64,000 nt of DNA. It comes from Schistosoma haematobium. Taxonomy: Eukaryota; Platyhelminthes; Trematoda; Strigeidida; Schistosomatidae. The DNA lies in assembly GCF_000699445.3 (NCBI RefSeq), contig NC_067195.1, forward strand, positions 65,778,591 through 65,842,590, read 5' to 3'. The notes below the pieces were generated by a model, which had not been told where the DNA came from, did not search any database, and saw nothing but the letters and a program-made list of their open reading frames with translations. Shown piece by piece: positions 45,901 to 54,560 of the stretch. The stretch's first letter is position 1; every line of letters starts with the position of its first letter. The position numbers and the translations under genes were made by a program.

Positions 45901-48265
45901 AATTTCAGGAAGATAGATATTGTTGGGAGAGGTTATTCTGGTTATAACACTCGTTTGTGCAAACCATTACTTCCAATCCTCTATCTAAATAAGGACTCAC
46001 TAAAGGATTGTAAATTTTTCTCGGAGCTAATGATGCTTGTGCCACTCCACAACAGCATGTACCAGTTGAAGAATACAAAAGTAATCTAAGTTGGATGATT
46101 GAATATATTCATGTATGTTTTATGAGGTTTAATAAAGAATTATAAAAGTAGTTTCTATCAGATTTTTTTATGATTTGTGTGAAACCTATGAAGTAGGCTT
46201 CTATAAACGGGCTTTTTGGATTATTAATTGGGTGCAAAGAATGTTAATCAACAGACTGTATGCTTGATCGAGTGATGGCTGCTCACGAGATCAAATAATT
46301 GATGTAAGTCTCTAAATGACTTAAGGTCGAAAACAAGCCAGAACAATAGATTTTCTATATAATAAAATGTTTATATGCGAAATCTTAGCACAAAAATAGC
46401 ATGATAAAATGTCATAAGCGTTTGGAAGAAGTGAATGTGCACGTCACCCACCTTCAATTAGCATATCAGATAAGTGGACTACCGGTAACATTTTCGCTTA
46501 CACGAAGTAAATATATATAACGAAAAGTTTCTTAACACAGAATTGAGACCTTTTTTTGAATTCAACTCACCTTTCAGCTTAACATAAAAACAAGAAGTGT
46601 TGCAACTTTGAGAGAGGAGTAAATGTTCTCAATTTCAAACGTCTCTAAAATAGTATATCACTAAATGTTGTTTCGCCAAGTGTAATTATTATTTGTCACT
46701 AACTTTTGTCCTCTAATCTGTTACTCAATTGATTTTCTTTCCAATAATAGAAATTGGACGTGCCTACGGATCACATTTCACTAATCAGTTTACCTCCTAT
46801 TGATGAGAATAAATGGGGTGCTATTGAAATAGCTAAAGGTGACTCAGAAATTTAGTTTTTTATATTATATTATATTACATTATATATATAATGATTGAAA
46901 GCATTGGCTAAACTAAAAATACTTCGTAAAACGGTTATGAAAGCAAAGATAACGAATTGTATACACGAAAGTGTCATAAAGAATACTTATCTTAAACTTC
47001 TGTGTCTGTACCCATTAATTTGGTATCTCTTTCAACCGCATTTTAATAAAATTAACGTTGAAAGTCATTTGTATAAGGAATTTACACTTGGTTTTTTAGG
47101 AAGGGCAATTACACGAAGACTAGATACTTGTGCGACCTATGCAGTTGCATGTCAAGAGGTTGCCAACGTCAATGAAGTTAGTTTTGTGAATTTATATGAA
47201 GCTATGTTAATGCAAAAGGTAAGTTCCTCTTCTAATAAGTTCGATATTTTTGAATAATGGAAGCATAAATCTTTGCGTACACAATTTATAAAAAACTTTT
47301 CGGCAAATAAGATATACCGACCATTGTCCCAAATGTTTCTGTTTAGTAGTTGTATATCAGTGAATTGAAAGGTTACTCTGTGAGAATATCCTGAATATTG
47401 GGCGACTGTGTCTGGACTGCTTATGTTTACTAGTCGAAGGTTACTGGTTGATTTTTGACGGCTCATTCTACTACTACCCGGTCTTGTTTACGATAAAAGC
47501 AGACAGCTAATAAGTGATGGTACGTTACAAAGGCTAAAGTATTCAACAAAACATATTACATAACTAAAGTATTTCAAAACCTGCTCGAGGAATTTCTCTT
47601 CACGACCTAGTTCAATAAAAAGGGAATTAAAGCAGACTGGATCAAGTATATAAGTGAAATGTCTTTTCAAGACTAAATTCAAGATTCAATAAAGGAAGTA
47701 CTCATTATTCAAGAAATCATTTGCCTTAGTGCTATTTTTAATCATTAAAATGGTTTTTAATCTTCTATTTGTCTACTTTCAGTGATACATGTCCAGCCAA
47801 AATAGAAAACAACTTGTAAAGTCGTTTAAAAATGTAGGTAGTAATGAGGTTCCAAGTCGTCAGGTGTTATAAGCCACTAATCCTAGCTTTTGGTGTTTTG
47901 ATCAATGGCTTTTGCATGCTTATCTGAAAGCAAAACCCTTTTTATTTGTCTAGATGTCAGCAAGTGTTTGACTTCGGTTATTCACATAATATATTCATCC
48001 AAAGATACCATTTTAATAATGTTATTTAGTTGTAAATCAAACTCCTCAAAAATTAAATGAGTCTTTTCCTTTTCAGAATTGGGAGTCTTTTCTTTCAGAC
48101 GGTTTACACTTTTCTAGAAAAGGATCTGAGTTTTTGGCAAGGATCTTAGAAAACTTACTTACGGATAAATTAAGTGACTTAAAGTGGTGGTTTCCGGATT
48201 GGAAAGTTATAAACCCGAACGATCCAGCGGAGTTTATCAGTCACTATCTTCAGTCCCAAATGTGA
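36917..48265 (+). CDS. IAH1: IAH1-like GDSL esterase, six coding exons (one apparent frameshift in exon 3)
   Basis: Predicted SGNH/GDSL hydrolase of the isoamyl acetate-hydrolysing esterase 1 family, about 233 residues against roughly 250 in vertebrates. Coding exons: 36917-36961, 44482-44537, 45909-46112, 46751-46838, 47100-47218, 48077-48265. Block I (FFGDSLTQ, nucleophile Ser12) is in exon 1; GYSGYNTR and the GAND oxyanion block are in exon 3; the DGLHFS block with the catalytic Asp and His is in exon 6. All introns are GT-AG and the phases fit (0, 2, 0, 1, 0). The start ATG precedes GDSL by nine codons, normal for the family. Intron 1 is 7.5 kb and filled by LINE sequence. Exon 3 lacks one base in a T-run before GAND, so the gene is either a pseudogene or carries a sequence error. 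Family assignment rests on recognised motifs and their order; substrate is inferred only from the family. Confidence 0.85.
37096..37220. repeat. MITE-like element with 19-bp inverted ends
   Basis: Arms 37096-37114 and 37202-37220 are inverted with two mismatches (AATCTCCC ... TTTGGGGA). The 125-bp unit has no coding capacity and sits in IAH1 intron 1. No convincing target duplication. Confidence 0.5.
38385..38444. repeat. Perfect palindrome at LINE A 5' end
   Basis: Arms 38385-38411 and 38418-38444 (27 nt each) are exact reverse complements around a 6-nt loop (GTGTGG). The 13 bases before and within the loop (TTCTAGTGTGGTA) recur immediately after the right arm at the start of the LINE, so part of the LINE 5' end was copied back on itself. 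Confidence 0.9.
38841..39896 (+). pseudogene. LINE A endonuclease (APE) domain, N-terminal ORF portion
   Basis: 351 codons. The first about 100 residues are Ser/Thr/Pro-rich and unlike the catalytic domain. From residue 110 the exonuclease-endonuclease-phosphatase fold starts at LHVGAFNVRTL. Metal- and phosphate-binding motifs (SETR, SAYSPTD, GDFNAQ, TQIDH) are present. The frame is lost at about 39890, after which the SDHAL motif continues in another frame from 39854-40600. Confidence 0.85.
39854..40600 (+). pseudogene. LINE A: end of APE domain and linker to RT
   Basis: Begins by overlapping the preceding frame, then carries DSDHALVRARICL, the last APE motif with the catalytic His. About 150 residues of basic linker follow, with LKHKLKRSLRNDREQWW and RQLFRLVKETG. 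Frame lost near 40590; an in-frame TAG (40618) and TGA (40674) follow before the RT resumes. Confidence 0.8.
40692..41060 (+). pseudogene. LINE A reverse transcriptase, N-terminal motifs
   Basis: Carries LIVPVYKKGQKSSCDNRRGI, then ENQAGFRPGRGCIDQIF and VVFLDLKAAFDSVDREVL, standard non-LTR RT motifs including the first catalytic Asp. It stops at a TGA (about 41058) where related copies indicate Trp. Confidence 0.85.
41067..41987 (+). pseudogene. LINE A reverse transcriptase, YADD motif and C-terminal domain
   Basis: 306 codons: SGGVRQGCPLSPFLFNFF, YADDVVLFGED (catalytic Asp pair intact), FIYLGSLIS, LLYGSETWPV and WLGHVLRMSNDRLPRR. Ends at TGA 41985-41987. Copies in the downstream array read Trp there and continue to a Phe-stop at the position matching 42159, so this is a nonsense mutation. 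Confidence 0.85.
42345..42396. repeat. ACGT and ACTG microsatellite tail of LINE A
   Basis: ACGTACGTACG, a GTACGTTGTTACTG linker and about five CTGA-type repeats form the LINE A 3' end. The same tail recurs in the array (about 54565-54620). Confidence 0.7.
42397..43395 (+). mobile_element. Second LINE A copy, truncated and degenerate, head-to-tail
   Basis: Starts directly after the ACTG-repeat tail of the first LINE with the same CTAGTGTGGTA start, then a diverged 5' UTR. A recognisable APE segment lies at 43180-43395 (RGLVDAG, VDNRLYAVRPSG, then DEMTDKLYKD equivalents). Much of the N-terminal region is scrambled and the element stops inside APE. Confidence 0.7.
43900..44172 (-). repeat. Short-TIR dispersed repeat, copy 5, in IAH1 intron 1
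   Basis: Reverse orientation; shares AAGTAGTATATGACAC, GAAATGCCTGGTAGCAGAAG and the GTTCTCGTTCACT end. Truncated at the TIR nearest 43900. Confidence 0.5.
44482..44537 (+). CDS. IAH1: IAH1-like gene, coding exon 2
   Basis: 56 nt between a TTTGTTTCAG acceptor and a CAG|GTAGGT donor. It encodes the Gly-Gly-Trp segment (HEGGWLSILASTFVR) that follows the GDSL block in IAH1 proteins. Enters in phase 0 and leaves in phase 2, matching exon 3. Confidence 0.85.
44538..45908 (+). other. IAH1 intron 2
   Basis: 1.37 kb between GTAGGT and AATTTCAG. An 86-codon frame (44505-44765) starts inside exon 2 in another frame and is not credible. No repeat recognised. Confidence 0.6.
45909..46112 (+). CDS. IAH1: IAH1-like gene, coding exon 3, with one-base frame disruption
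   Basis: 204 nt between AATTTCAG and a canonical GTATGT donor. The first part reads KIDIVGRGYSGYNTR (block II); the last part reads GANDACATPQQHVPVEEYKSN (block III) in a different frame. The frames switch at the run of five T at about 46015-46019; one extra T would join them. Both halves are otherwise conserved, so the lesion is very recent or an assembly or base-call error. Confidence 0.8.
46751..46838 (+). CDS. IAH1: IAH1-like gene, coding exon 4
   Basis: 88 nt after a CAATAATAG acceptor. It encodes the strand with LISLPPIDENKWG, equivalent to the LITPPP segment of IAH1. The donor AAAG|GTGACT is weak but leaves phase 1, exactly what exon 5 needs. Confidence 0.8.
47100..47218 (+). CDS. IAH1: IAH1-like gene, coding exon 5
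   Basis: 119 nt after a T-rich acceptor (GGTTTTTTAG), ending at AAG|GTAAGT. Encodes a helix-rich segment (RRLDTCATYAVACQEVA ... LYEAML) matching the region before the catalytic Asp/His loop in IAH1. The open frame continues upstream to an ATG at 46895 and downstream past the donor, but those extensions are intronic read-through. Confidence 0.8.
48077..48265 (+). CDS. IAH1: IAH1-like gene, terminal coding exon 6 with DGLH block
   Basis: 189 nt from a TTTTCCTTTTCAG acceptor to the TGA stop at 48263-48265. It opens NWESFLSDGLHFSRKGSEF, the SGNH block V motif that supplies catalytic Asp and His. The C-terminus has the WWFPDWK stretch typical of the end of IAH1 proteins. No clear polyadenylation signal can be assigned. 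Confidence 0.88.
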   Translation, partial: NWESFLSDGLHFSRKGSEFLARILENLLTDKLSDLKWWFPDWKVINPNDPAEFISHYLQSQM

Positions 48266-49261
48266 TGTTTTCTAAATGACGAAAGACTTCTACGTGGCTT
48301 CGCTAACTATACTTATTTAGATACATTGTGATTGTTTCAATTGTCTTCATTTGTTAGTTCTTATGTAGAGTTTAAACTTATTTGGAACATAGATAAATGT
48401 AAACTTGAATGTTCTATTACAACTAAGAATATGGTTACTGTCCCTATTACTCTACGATTTTCCATGACATTTCCATGTCGCTGTGTGGCATGTTAAATCA
48501 ATGTACACTGTTATGTTTGAAGATATTACGAGTTCGCCTAATCTAAAAACGGAACGAAGACTATGTGATACAATGACAGATAGGCTAGCTATTCCGACGC
48601 GTCCCAACCCCGCGAACTAGAGAGAGAAGTCCAAGTTCGGAAGAGGCAAATATATTCCACAAACAGCCAGAAGCACGAACAACCACGACAAGACTAGTCG
48701 GAAATACACTCATTTATATATTGATTCATAGACCCGTTCTTGATTAATAATTAGAATAAAATCATATATATGAAAAATACTTAGTTGTAACAAATCATAT
48801 GCTGAGTATTGTTCATGTTAACTTAATACAAGTATATCGTATGTTAAACAGAATAAAATGCAATATGGGAAAACGAAACAAATACTATACTGAGTAGTCA
48901 TCACATTGGATTAAAACGGAATTAATGTTAAACGAAAATCATAATGAGTAAATCAACCTAATTTTGACTTTTCATCCCAAGTTCTACGTTGTATAAGACT
49001 AACGAGCATGCCTTACATATCCCGAACCACTGCCTTTGTTGACATACAATGTTGGCTGTAGTAAAAATACGTTAAAACAAGGGTAGGTGTAGCCAAACTA
49101 TGATATAGTATCAGTTCATGAAACAAAGAACTGCCAGCCTAAGCCATGTTGTTAAGTGCAGATTACTATAACAACGATCAATGATTGAAAATATTTGGTG
49201 ATATGTCCCAAATACATCCACTCTTTTATCCTTCCTTAGATCTTCAGTCCCTACAGTTCTT
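48266..49261. other. Region 3' of the IAH1 stop
   Basis: Presumed 3' UTR then intergenic. AATAAA occurs at about 48754 and 48851, too far to assign as the polyadenylation signal with confidence. Confidence 0.4.
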
Positions 49262-49790
49262 TATTATTTATTTGAACACAAATATTGGTACAAAGGGGCA
49301 CCGATTACATATGCGCCGCACATTCACTTGATTTGTGTGTGGGCTGTGACACTGCCCGAGTGCCCAAACCTGAGTAGGTGGTTTCCTTAGGGGGCCTTCG
49401 ACCTAAAAGTCTAATCCACAAGACAGTTTAGCAACGTCGGAAAATGCAGTTCCATGGTAGCCGGTGGTCGGCAATTGGTTCATACACCATTTGTTCCCTC
49501 AGGGTCCTGGACCCCGTGTGGGCCACTGGTTCGGAATCAGGGCTTTCCAACTCCAATAGGTGGACCCTCCGCGTCCACCAACCCGGTTAAAGCGCCGGAA
49601 ATTTGCTTTTCATCCTCTCGATTTTGTAAACAACACCCCCACGCGATAAGGTAGTGAGTAGGACTTTCCTGACCGTGGCTATATATGCGTAGCCATATGA
49701 GAGTATTTCGAGAGGGAGAGCCTACTCTCCCCACCCTAGGCCGCACCAGGGCATTTGGGGGCACAGTCCTTCACAAATACACTTTATTGA
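49262..49790 (-). mobile_element. LINE C-related element reduced to 5' UTR plus 3' end
   Basis: Low end carries the LINE C 3' terminus (TTATTTGAACACAAATATTGG). The rest, GC-rich and read on the minus strand, looks like a 5' leader (GGTGGGGAGAGTAGG, ACCACCGGCTACCATGG). No RT or APE sequence remains. Short frames (about 66-75 codons) have no coding character. Confidence 0.55.
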
Positions 49791-50859
49791 ACCATTTTTC
49801 TCGATGACTACTCTTTCTCACATTTATTGATACTAGTACTTCATTGGCATTCATCTTTTTAATTTAATATGGCTGTGCGGATGTTTTATGAGAACTTACT
49901 TTTGCGACTTTAGCCCGCCTAATTATCACATGACTTATTCGCCAACCAGAATAGATTTATACAATCTTAGCACTATGCTAAACCAATAACGTACCGACCG
50001 GTATGAACAGCCTAACGTCCTTATTGCTCCTTTTCCCTCCTAGCCTGCCAGTTGGGAACAGAACACCAATACCAGCTCACATCATACGAATCATTTATTT
50101 CAAACATGTCTGGTTTATATACAAGTCAAACAGACCATATCACATCACAAAATAGAAAATAAAAATTGTACAAAATCAAGCCAAAAAGTGGCTATGATTG
50201 TGGGTGACGGTAAGTAATAAACTAAGCATAATTTAAGAACAGTAAATCGTATCGTCTATAGGTCAAAATAAAGCTTATAATAACAGGAATATAGATATAC
50301 ATAATTTAGTTACTGAATATATATATATATATAATATTGGTCCATTAATAGTTCTCAGAAGTTACCTATAATTTAATCTTCACTAGGATCTAACACTTAC
50401 GCATACCCACATTTGTGTTAGGGTTTATGCTGAATATGACCGATTGTTAATCCAATTTTCATCAAAATTATGTCCGTAAAGAAGATTCCTACTACTTACC
50501 AGCCATGTAAATTTTGATTTATTATAAACTATGCCTAGTGTTTATGAATTCAGTCATATGCAAAGTAGAACCTAACACATATTTGCATCAATTCGAGTTA
50601 TAACAACACAGCGAAATGCTGGAAAAGTCGAAGTAGTAAGAGTATCATCGTTAGCAGTAAAGACAAGGCTTAAATGACATGACCTGAGAATATATGGGTT
50701 TTTGGAACATAAAAGGACACGATAATTCCGAGATCAATGATCTAAGGAAAGACAGTGATATTACCCGGGCCATTGTGATCTATTTCGAACCGCGTTATCC
50801 AATATCATTAATCACTGATCCCAGTTATCGTATGGACCCTAACCATGTAATCCGCATCT
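49791..50859. other. No gene recognised
   Basis: AT-rich; a 71-codon frame at 50694-50909 overlaps the start of an old LINE A fragment and is not a credible gene. Confidence 0.4.
50312..50336. repeat. AT dinucleotide microsatellite
   Basis: TATATATATA run of about 20 bp in otherwise featureless DNA. Confidence 0.7.
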
Positions 50860-51310
50860 ACCAACATGGCTCGGATCAACAGACAATAACTTCATGGACT
50901 AATTGTTAGGTCTTAGTTTGGCCATCCTTACCTTTCTTTCAGCGTACTCTTACACCAGATATTACCGGTCGAGACAAGCAGTGGCCAGACATATATAACA
51001 CATGCCACAACCACCTCAGTCGATGAAGATTCACTATTTCATCAACCAGTTTGTCATCTTGAACTAGTGTTCTACATCTAACTTCAACATTACTCACTCA
51101 GTTGACCCGAAGCACACGAGCAATGCTTTGGAGGCACATGTGACTGAATACTAGTAAATTAAAAATATCCTCTATTCTTAATGACCATAGTAAAGGACTA
51201 CAATCCTTTTGTGAAATCAGTTGCCGGAGTTGATCTGATCGACCAGAAGTATACATCACAGAAGTAGGTAGAATCAAACATAGCAAAGAACTCAGGTCAG
51301 CCACTCAACA
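50860..51310 (-). pseudogene. Old LINE A C-terminal RT fragment outside the array
   Basis: Minus-strand similarity to the C-terminal segment of LINE A (equivalents of the W-H-K-S-M-K and G-S-E-T-W regions), far more diverged than the array units and lacking a continuous frame. It abuts another 3' UTR fragment (ACGTACGT, 51318-51414). Confidence 0.55.
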
Positions 51311-51414
51311 ATGTAAACTGTACGTACGTACATCAGTTCGAGTCGCCATATCATATTGGCACAGAGATACAGTCGTCAGTTCAAATCCCATAGTGATAGA
51401 GGTAGTAAGAGTAT

Positions 51415-51784
51415 TGATAAGTCTTATCGATCGAACGCTATATTAGTTTCCTAAGCTATTCTGGTAACCCGCAAGCTAGAACTACACAGCGACTTGAACA
51501 CCAGAGAGAAGACGCACGTATGAGGGAAAATACTTTACTCCAAGGTTCATTCTATTACAGAAAATATAGGGCTTTTATAATACTTTAAGTGTCCTTGGGT
51601 CGCTGGAATGCTACAAAGTATAGTAGCACTGTAGTAACCAACCAATGAGAGCTTCGCATGTGACGTTTCGCTACCTTGATGTTTCTGGCCAAAACTCCAA
51701 GCAAACGCTGATTGGACAAGACACTTCTAAGTGCTTCTTCATGCTTGCTCGTCTTTCGCAAGCGATTTCTCGATCACCCCAACA
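51415..51784 (-). mobile_element. Solo LTR, 370 bp, with 5-bp target duplication
   Basis: The segment starts TGATAAG and ends CCCCAACA on the plus strand (TG...CA ends on either strand) and is flanked by AGTAT at 51410-51414 and 51785-51789. The other array units have the uninterrupted site GTAAGAGTATAAGCAG, proving insertion. A TATAAAAG box on the minus strand (about 51571-51579) suggests minus orientation. No matching second LTR or internal region is in the window. Confidence 0.9.
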
Positions 51785-51896
51785 AGTATAAGCAGTAGTC
51801 GAAAACACTAAGGTTCGAAGATGTTATTCAAGGAGTATAAACCAGTGAAATAAATTTGGGAAGAGAAAGAAAAAGAGACAAGGAGGAATCAGGAGG

Positions 51897-52625
51897 TTAG
51901 AATTTGGGAGAACACAAAGAGTGTATGCACCTGCGCCATTGCAAACGATTTTGAGCCATGTCATTCAGGATCTCTAACCATCGGTTGCTATCATCTCGCG
52001 GTCCCAAACCAGGTAGTCTACACCTAGCGACATGGCTCAGACCACTTGTCAGTGACTTCATGGACTTGTGCCATGTTTTGGTCTGGCCACCCCTTGCTTT
52101 CTTCCAACCTACTCCTGTACCAGAAAACATCGCACGTCGGGGCAGTCGGTCGTTGGACATACGTAATACGTGTCCCAGCCATCTCAACTGATGAACTTTC
52201 ACTACGTCATCAATGGATTTGCCATCCTTACCTAGTACCCGTTTCCTAACAACTGCGTTACTTACTCGATGGTCACAGGATATACGAACAATATTTCGAA
52301 GACACCTATGATCAAATACTAGTAACCTACGAACATCCTCTACTCTTACTGGCCATATTTCACTGCCATAAGTGGCTGAAGGTCACTTGAACTGATCCCT
52401 TACCTCACTACAGTCAGCAGTACGACTTCATCCTCAGACCTTGAGTTGCTGCTCTTAGTCTTACCGTTCTCCAATCGACCTGCCTGATATGGTAGAACCT
52501 ATAGGAACATAAATTCCAGCCAACATAGCTTGGTCGAGTCATCACGACAGGCAAGCCCGACTACCACATCAAGGTAGCAGCTACGGTCGGGAAAGAACTC
52601 ATGTAGCAACAAAACACGGTGCTAG
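51897..52625 (-). mobile_element. Internally deleted LINE A derivative in array unit 1
   Basis: On the minus strand: LINE A 5' UTR (about 52625-52402), then a 27-nt piece matching 40501-40527, then a jump to the part matching 41688 onwards, running to the intact C-terminal 101 codons (52202-51897, LRWLGHVLRMSNDRLPRR to SLCSPKF stop). The catalytic RT and APE domains are missing. The same structure recurs at about 54810-55538, 57722-58450 and, partly, from 60632. Confidence 0.8.
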
Positions 52626-52674
52626 TAGGTACTAACCAGGTTCATTTCTTAGTTTCAGTTAGTCTCAACGTAGG

Positions 52675-54560
52675 ACCTGGTACGTACGTACATCGGTTCA
52701 AGTTGCCATACCGTCTTAGATACGATTCAAGAAAATATAAGTTAGTAGGATAAAACTTATGACGAACTCAGAATTTGGGGGAAGGCAGAGAACGGATGCA
52801 CCTGAGCCGTTGCAAACGATTTTGAGCCACGTCATTCAATGTCTCTAACCATTGGTTACGATAATCATGCGCATTCCAATCAGGTAGTCTACACCTATTA
52901 ACATGGCTAAGTCCAACTACCAGTGACTTCACAGACTGATGTCGTATTTCGGTTTGGTCGCCCCTAGGCTTTTTTTCCAGCCTACCCCTAAACCAGAATA
53001 CAGACTTTGTCCGAGTAGGTAGTTGCTGAGCTCATGTAACACGTGTCCCAACCATCTTAACTGATGAATAATTGCCATCCTTAACTAGTATCCTACCCCT
53101 AACTTCAGCATTGCTCACTCAGTGGTCCCAAAATACACGAGCAGTACTTGTAGGACACCTAACACCGAATACTAGCGACCTACAAACATCCTCTATTCCT
53201 AATGGTCAGGTTTTGCACTCGTAAAGTAGGATGGAGAAAACTGCCGTGTAATGAACTCACCCTTTGATTGAGAGGCATATCATACCTACACCACAAGTGA
53301 AGTTGGCAAAAGCCAATTGAGCTTTCTGAATCCATACCATCTCGTCAGACTGCCAATATAAGTGAAGCGGTCGATACACTTAACCACTTCACTCTTTATC
53401 GTTAATTCAGATGCTGAAACAACATTTTTCATTTGAAGGGATGGAACCGCATCCCAAACATGCTCGCATTGTTGGTTAAGGTGATCAAAACTGCATGTTT
53501 TCGATGTCTTCACCAAACAGAACTATATCATCTGCCTATTCTAAGTGAACAAGTGAATATACTAAAAGAAGATCAACTCCTAAAACGTCAGACGATGAAA
53601 CTATCATCTCTAAAAACATGTCAGTCCATCAGGCCCTGCTGCTCTTCATTGCTATAGATTACTTATAGCCTCCTCAACCTCAATAAGAGTTGGAGGACTT
53701 ACATCAGTTTGCCATTCAGGTTGCTTGGAGATCATGGGTAGCTGATGTGTGCCTGGAGGCCAGTTGAACTGTTCCCTAAAGTGTTCCACTCATCGATCTA
53801 ATCACTTGAGTTGGGGGTGAATAATAGTCCCATCTTTATCTGGAATAGTTTTGCTAACAGAGGAATCTTTAATACCTGTTTCTTTGATAGGCTTGGATAG
53901 TTGTCTACTGTTACCTATCGCTGCTGCCCTTTCCATTTCTTCTGTTTTTGCTACTCACCACTACTCACAATCATTACATAGGCTTTTTATCAGCCTACGT
54001 CTAAGCTGCCTCTGGTCGTAATCATGTTCGGAGCCAGATGGGTTGAGTTTCCGGGCATCTGTCAGTCCGTAGACGCCGCCGAAATCCACTGTGTTTCCGA
54101 ACCTTTTGGTTTAAGTTTCCATGAAGTATGATTGCTGTTCTCATCGATTTTTGGATACCATGCCAAGCTACCTAAAGGTGGATATAACCTTCAAGGTTGA
54201 CTAACTTCTCTAGTTGTTCCTGAAATATATCCCTAACATTTTCATCATGAAGTTGGAGTCTAAGGGGTTTGCTTGCTGTGACTTTCATACATCCGGAAAG
54301 ATACAGACAAATACGTGCTCGAACTAGAGCATGATCCAAGTCAAAGATGTACTTCAAAGTGGGCGACAGACTTCTATCGAGCCCCTCAACAATGACTAAC
54401 GGTAATGTGGTCTATTTGAGTCCATCGATGAGTAGATCGTGGAGGTCGCCATGTCAGACGACGTTTCTCCTTATATTTAAAGTTGGCGTTTGCCGGAAAT
54501 AGATGGTTATCTGAGCACAGTGGCAACAGACAGTCGCCACTATCTGTTCGCTGAGCCGCA
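52675..54560 (-). mobile_element. 5'-truncated, degenerate LINE A copy in array unit 1
   Basis: Minus-strand homology to LINE A from the end of APE (LDHALVRARICL at about 54330) through linker, RT and C-terminal domain to the 3' UTR with ACGTACGT at about 52680. Many stops and frameshifts. Its 5' end abuts the TGAC-type tail (about 54565-54592) of the next derivative. Repeated at about 55585-57470 and 58500-60380. Confidence 0.75.

Noticed and set aside
46895..47099. First half of the 120-codon frame as an extra IAH1 N-terminal coding region
   Set aside because: A clear acceptor at 47099 with correct phase from exon 4 puts this part in the intron.
51958..52249. Plus-strand frames of 67-77 codons repeated in each array unit
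   Set aside because: They are antisense to the conserved LINE RT C-terminal frame and are identical only because the DNA is.
52374..52405. LINE derivative junctions as splice products
   Set aside because: Parent sequence at the junctions lacks consistent GT...AG borders; microhomology deletion fits better.
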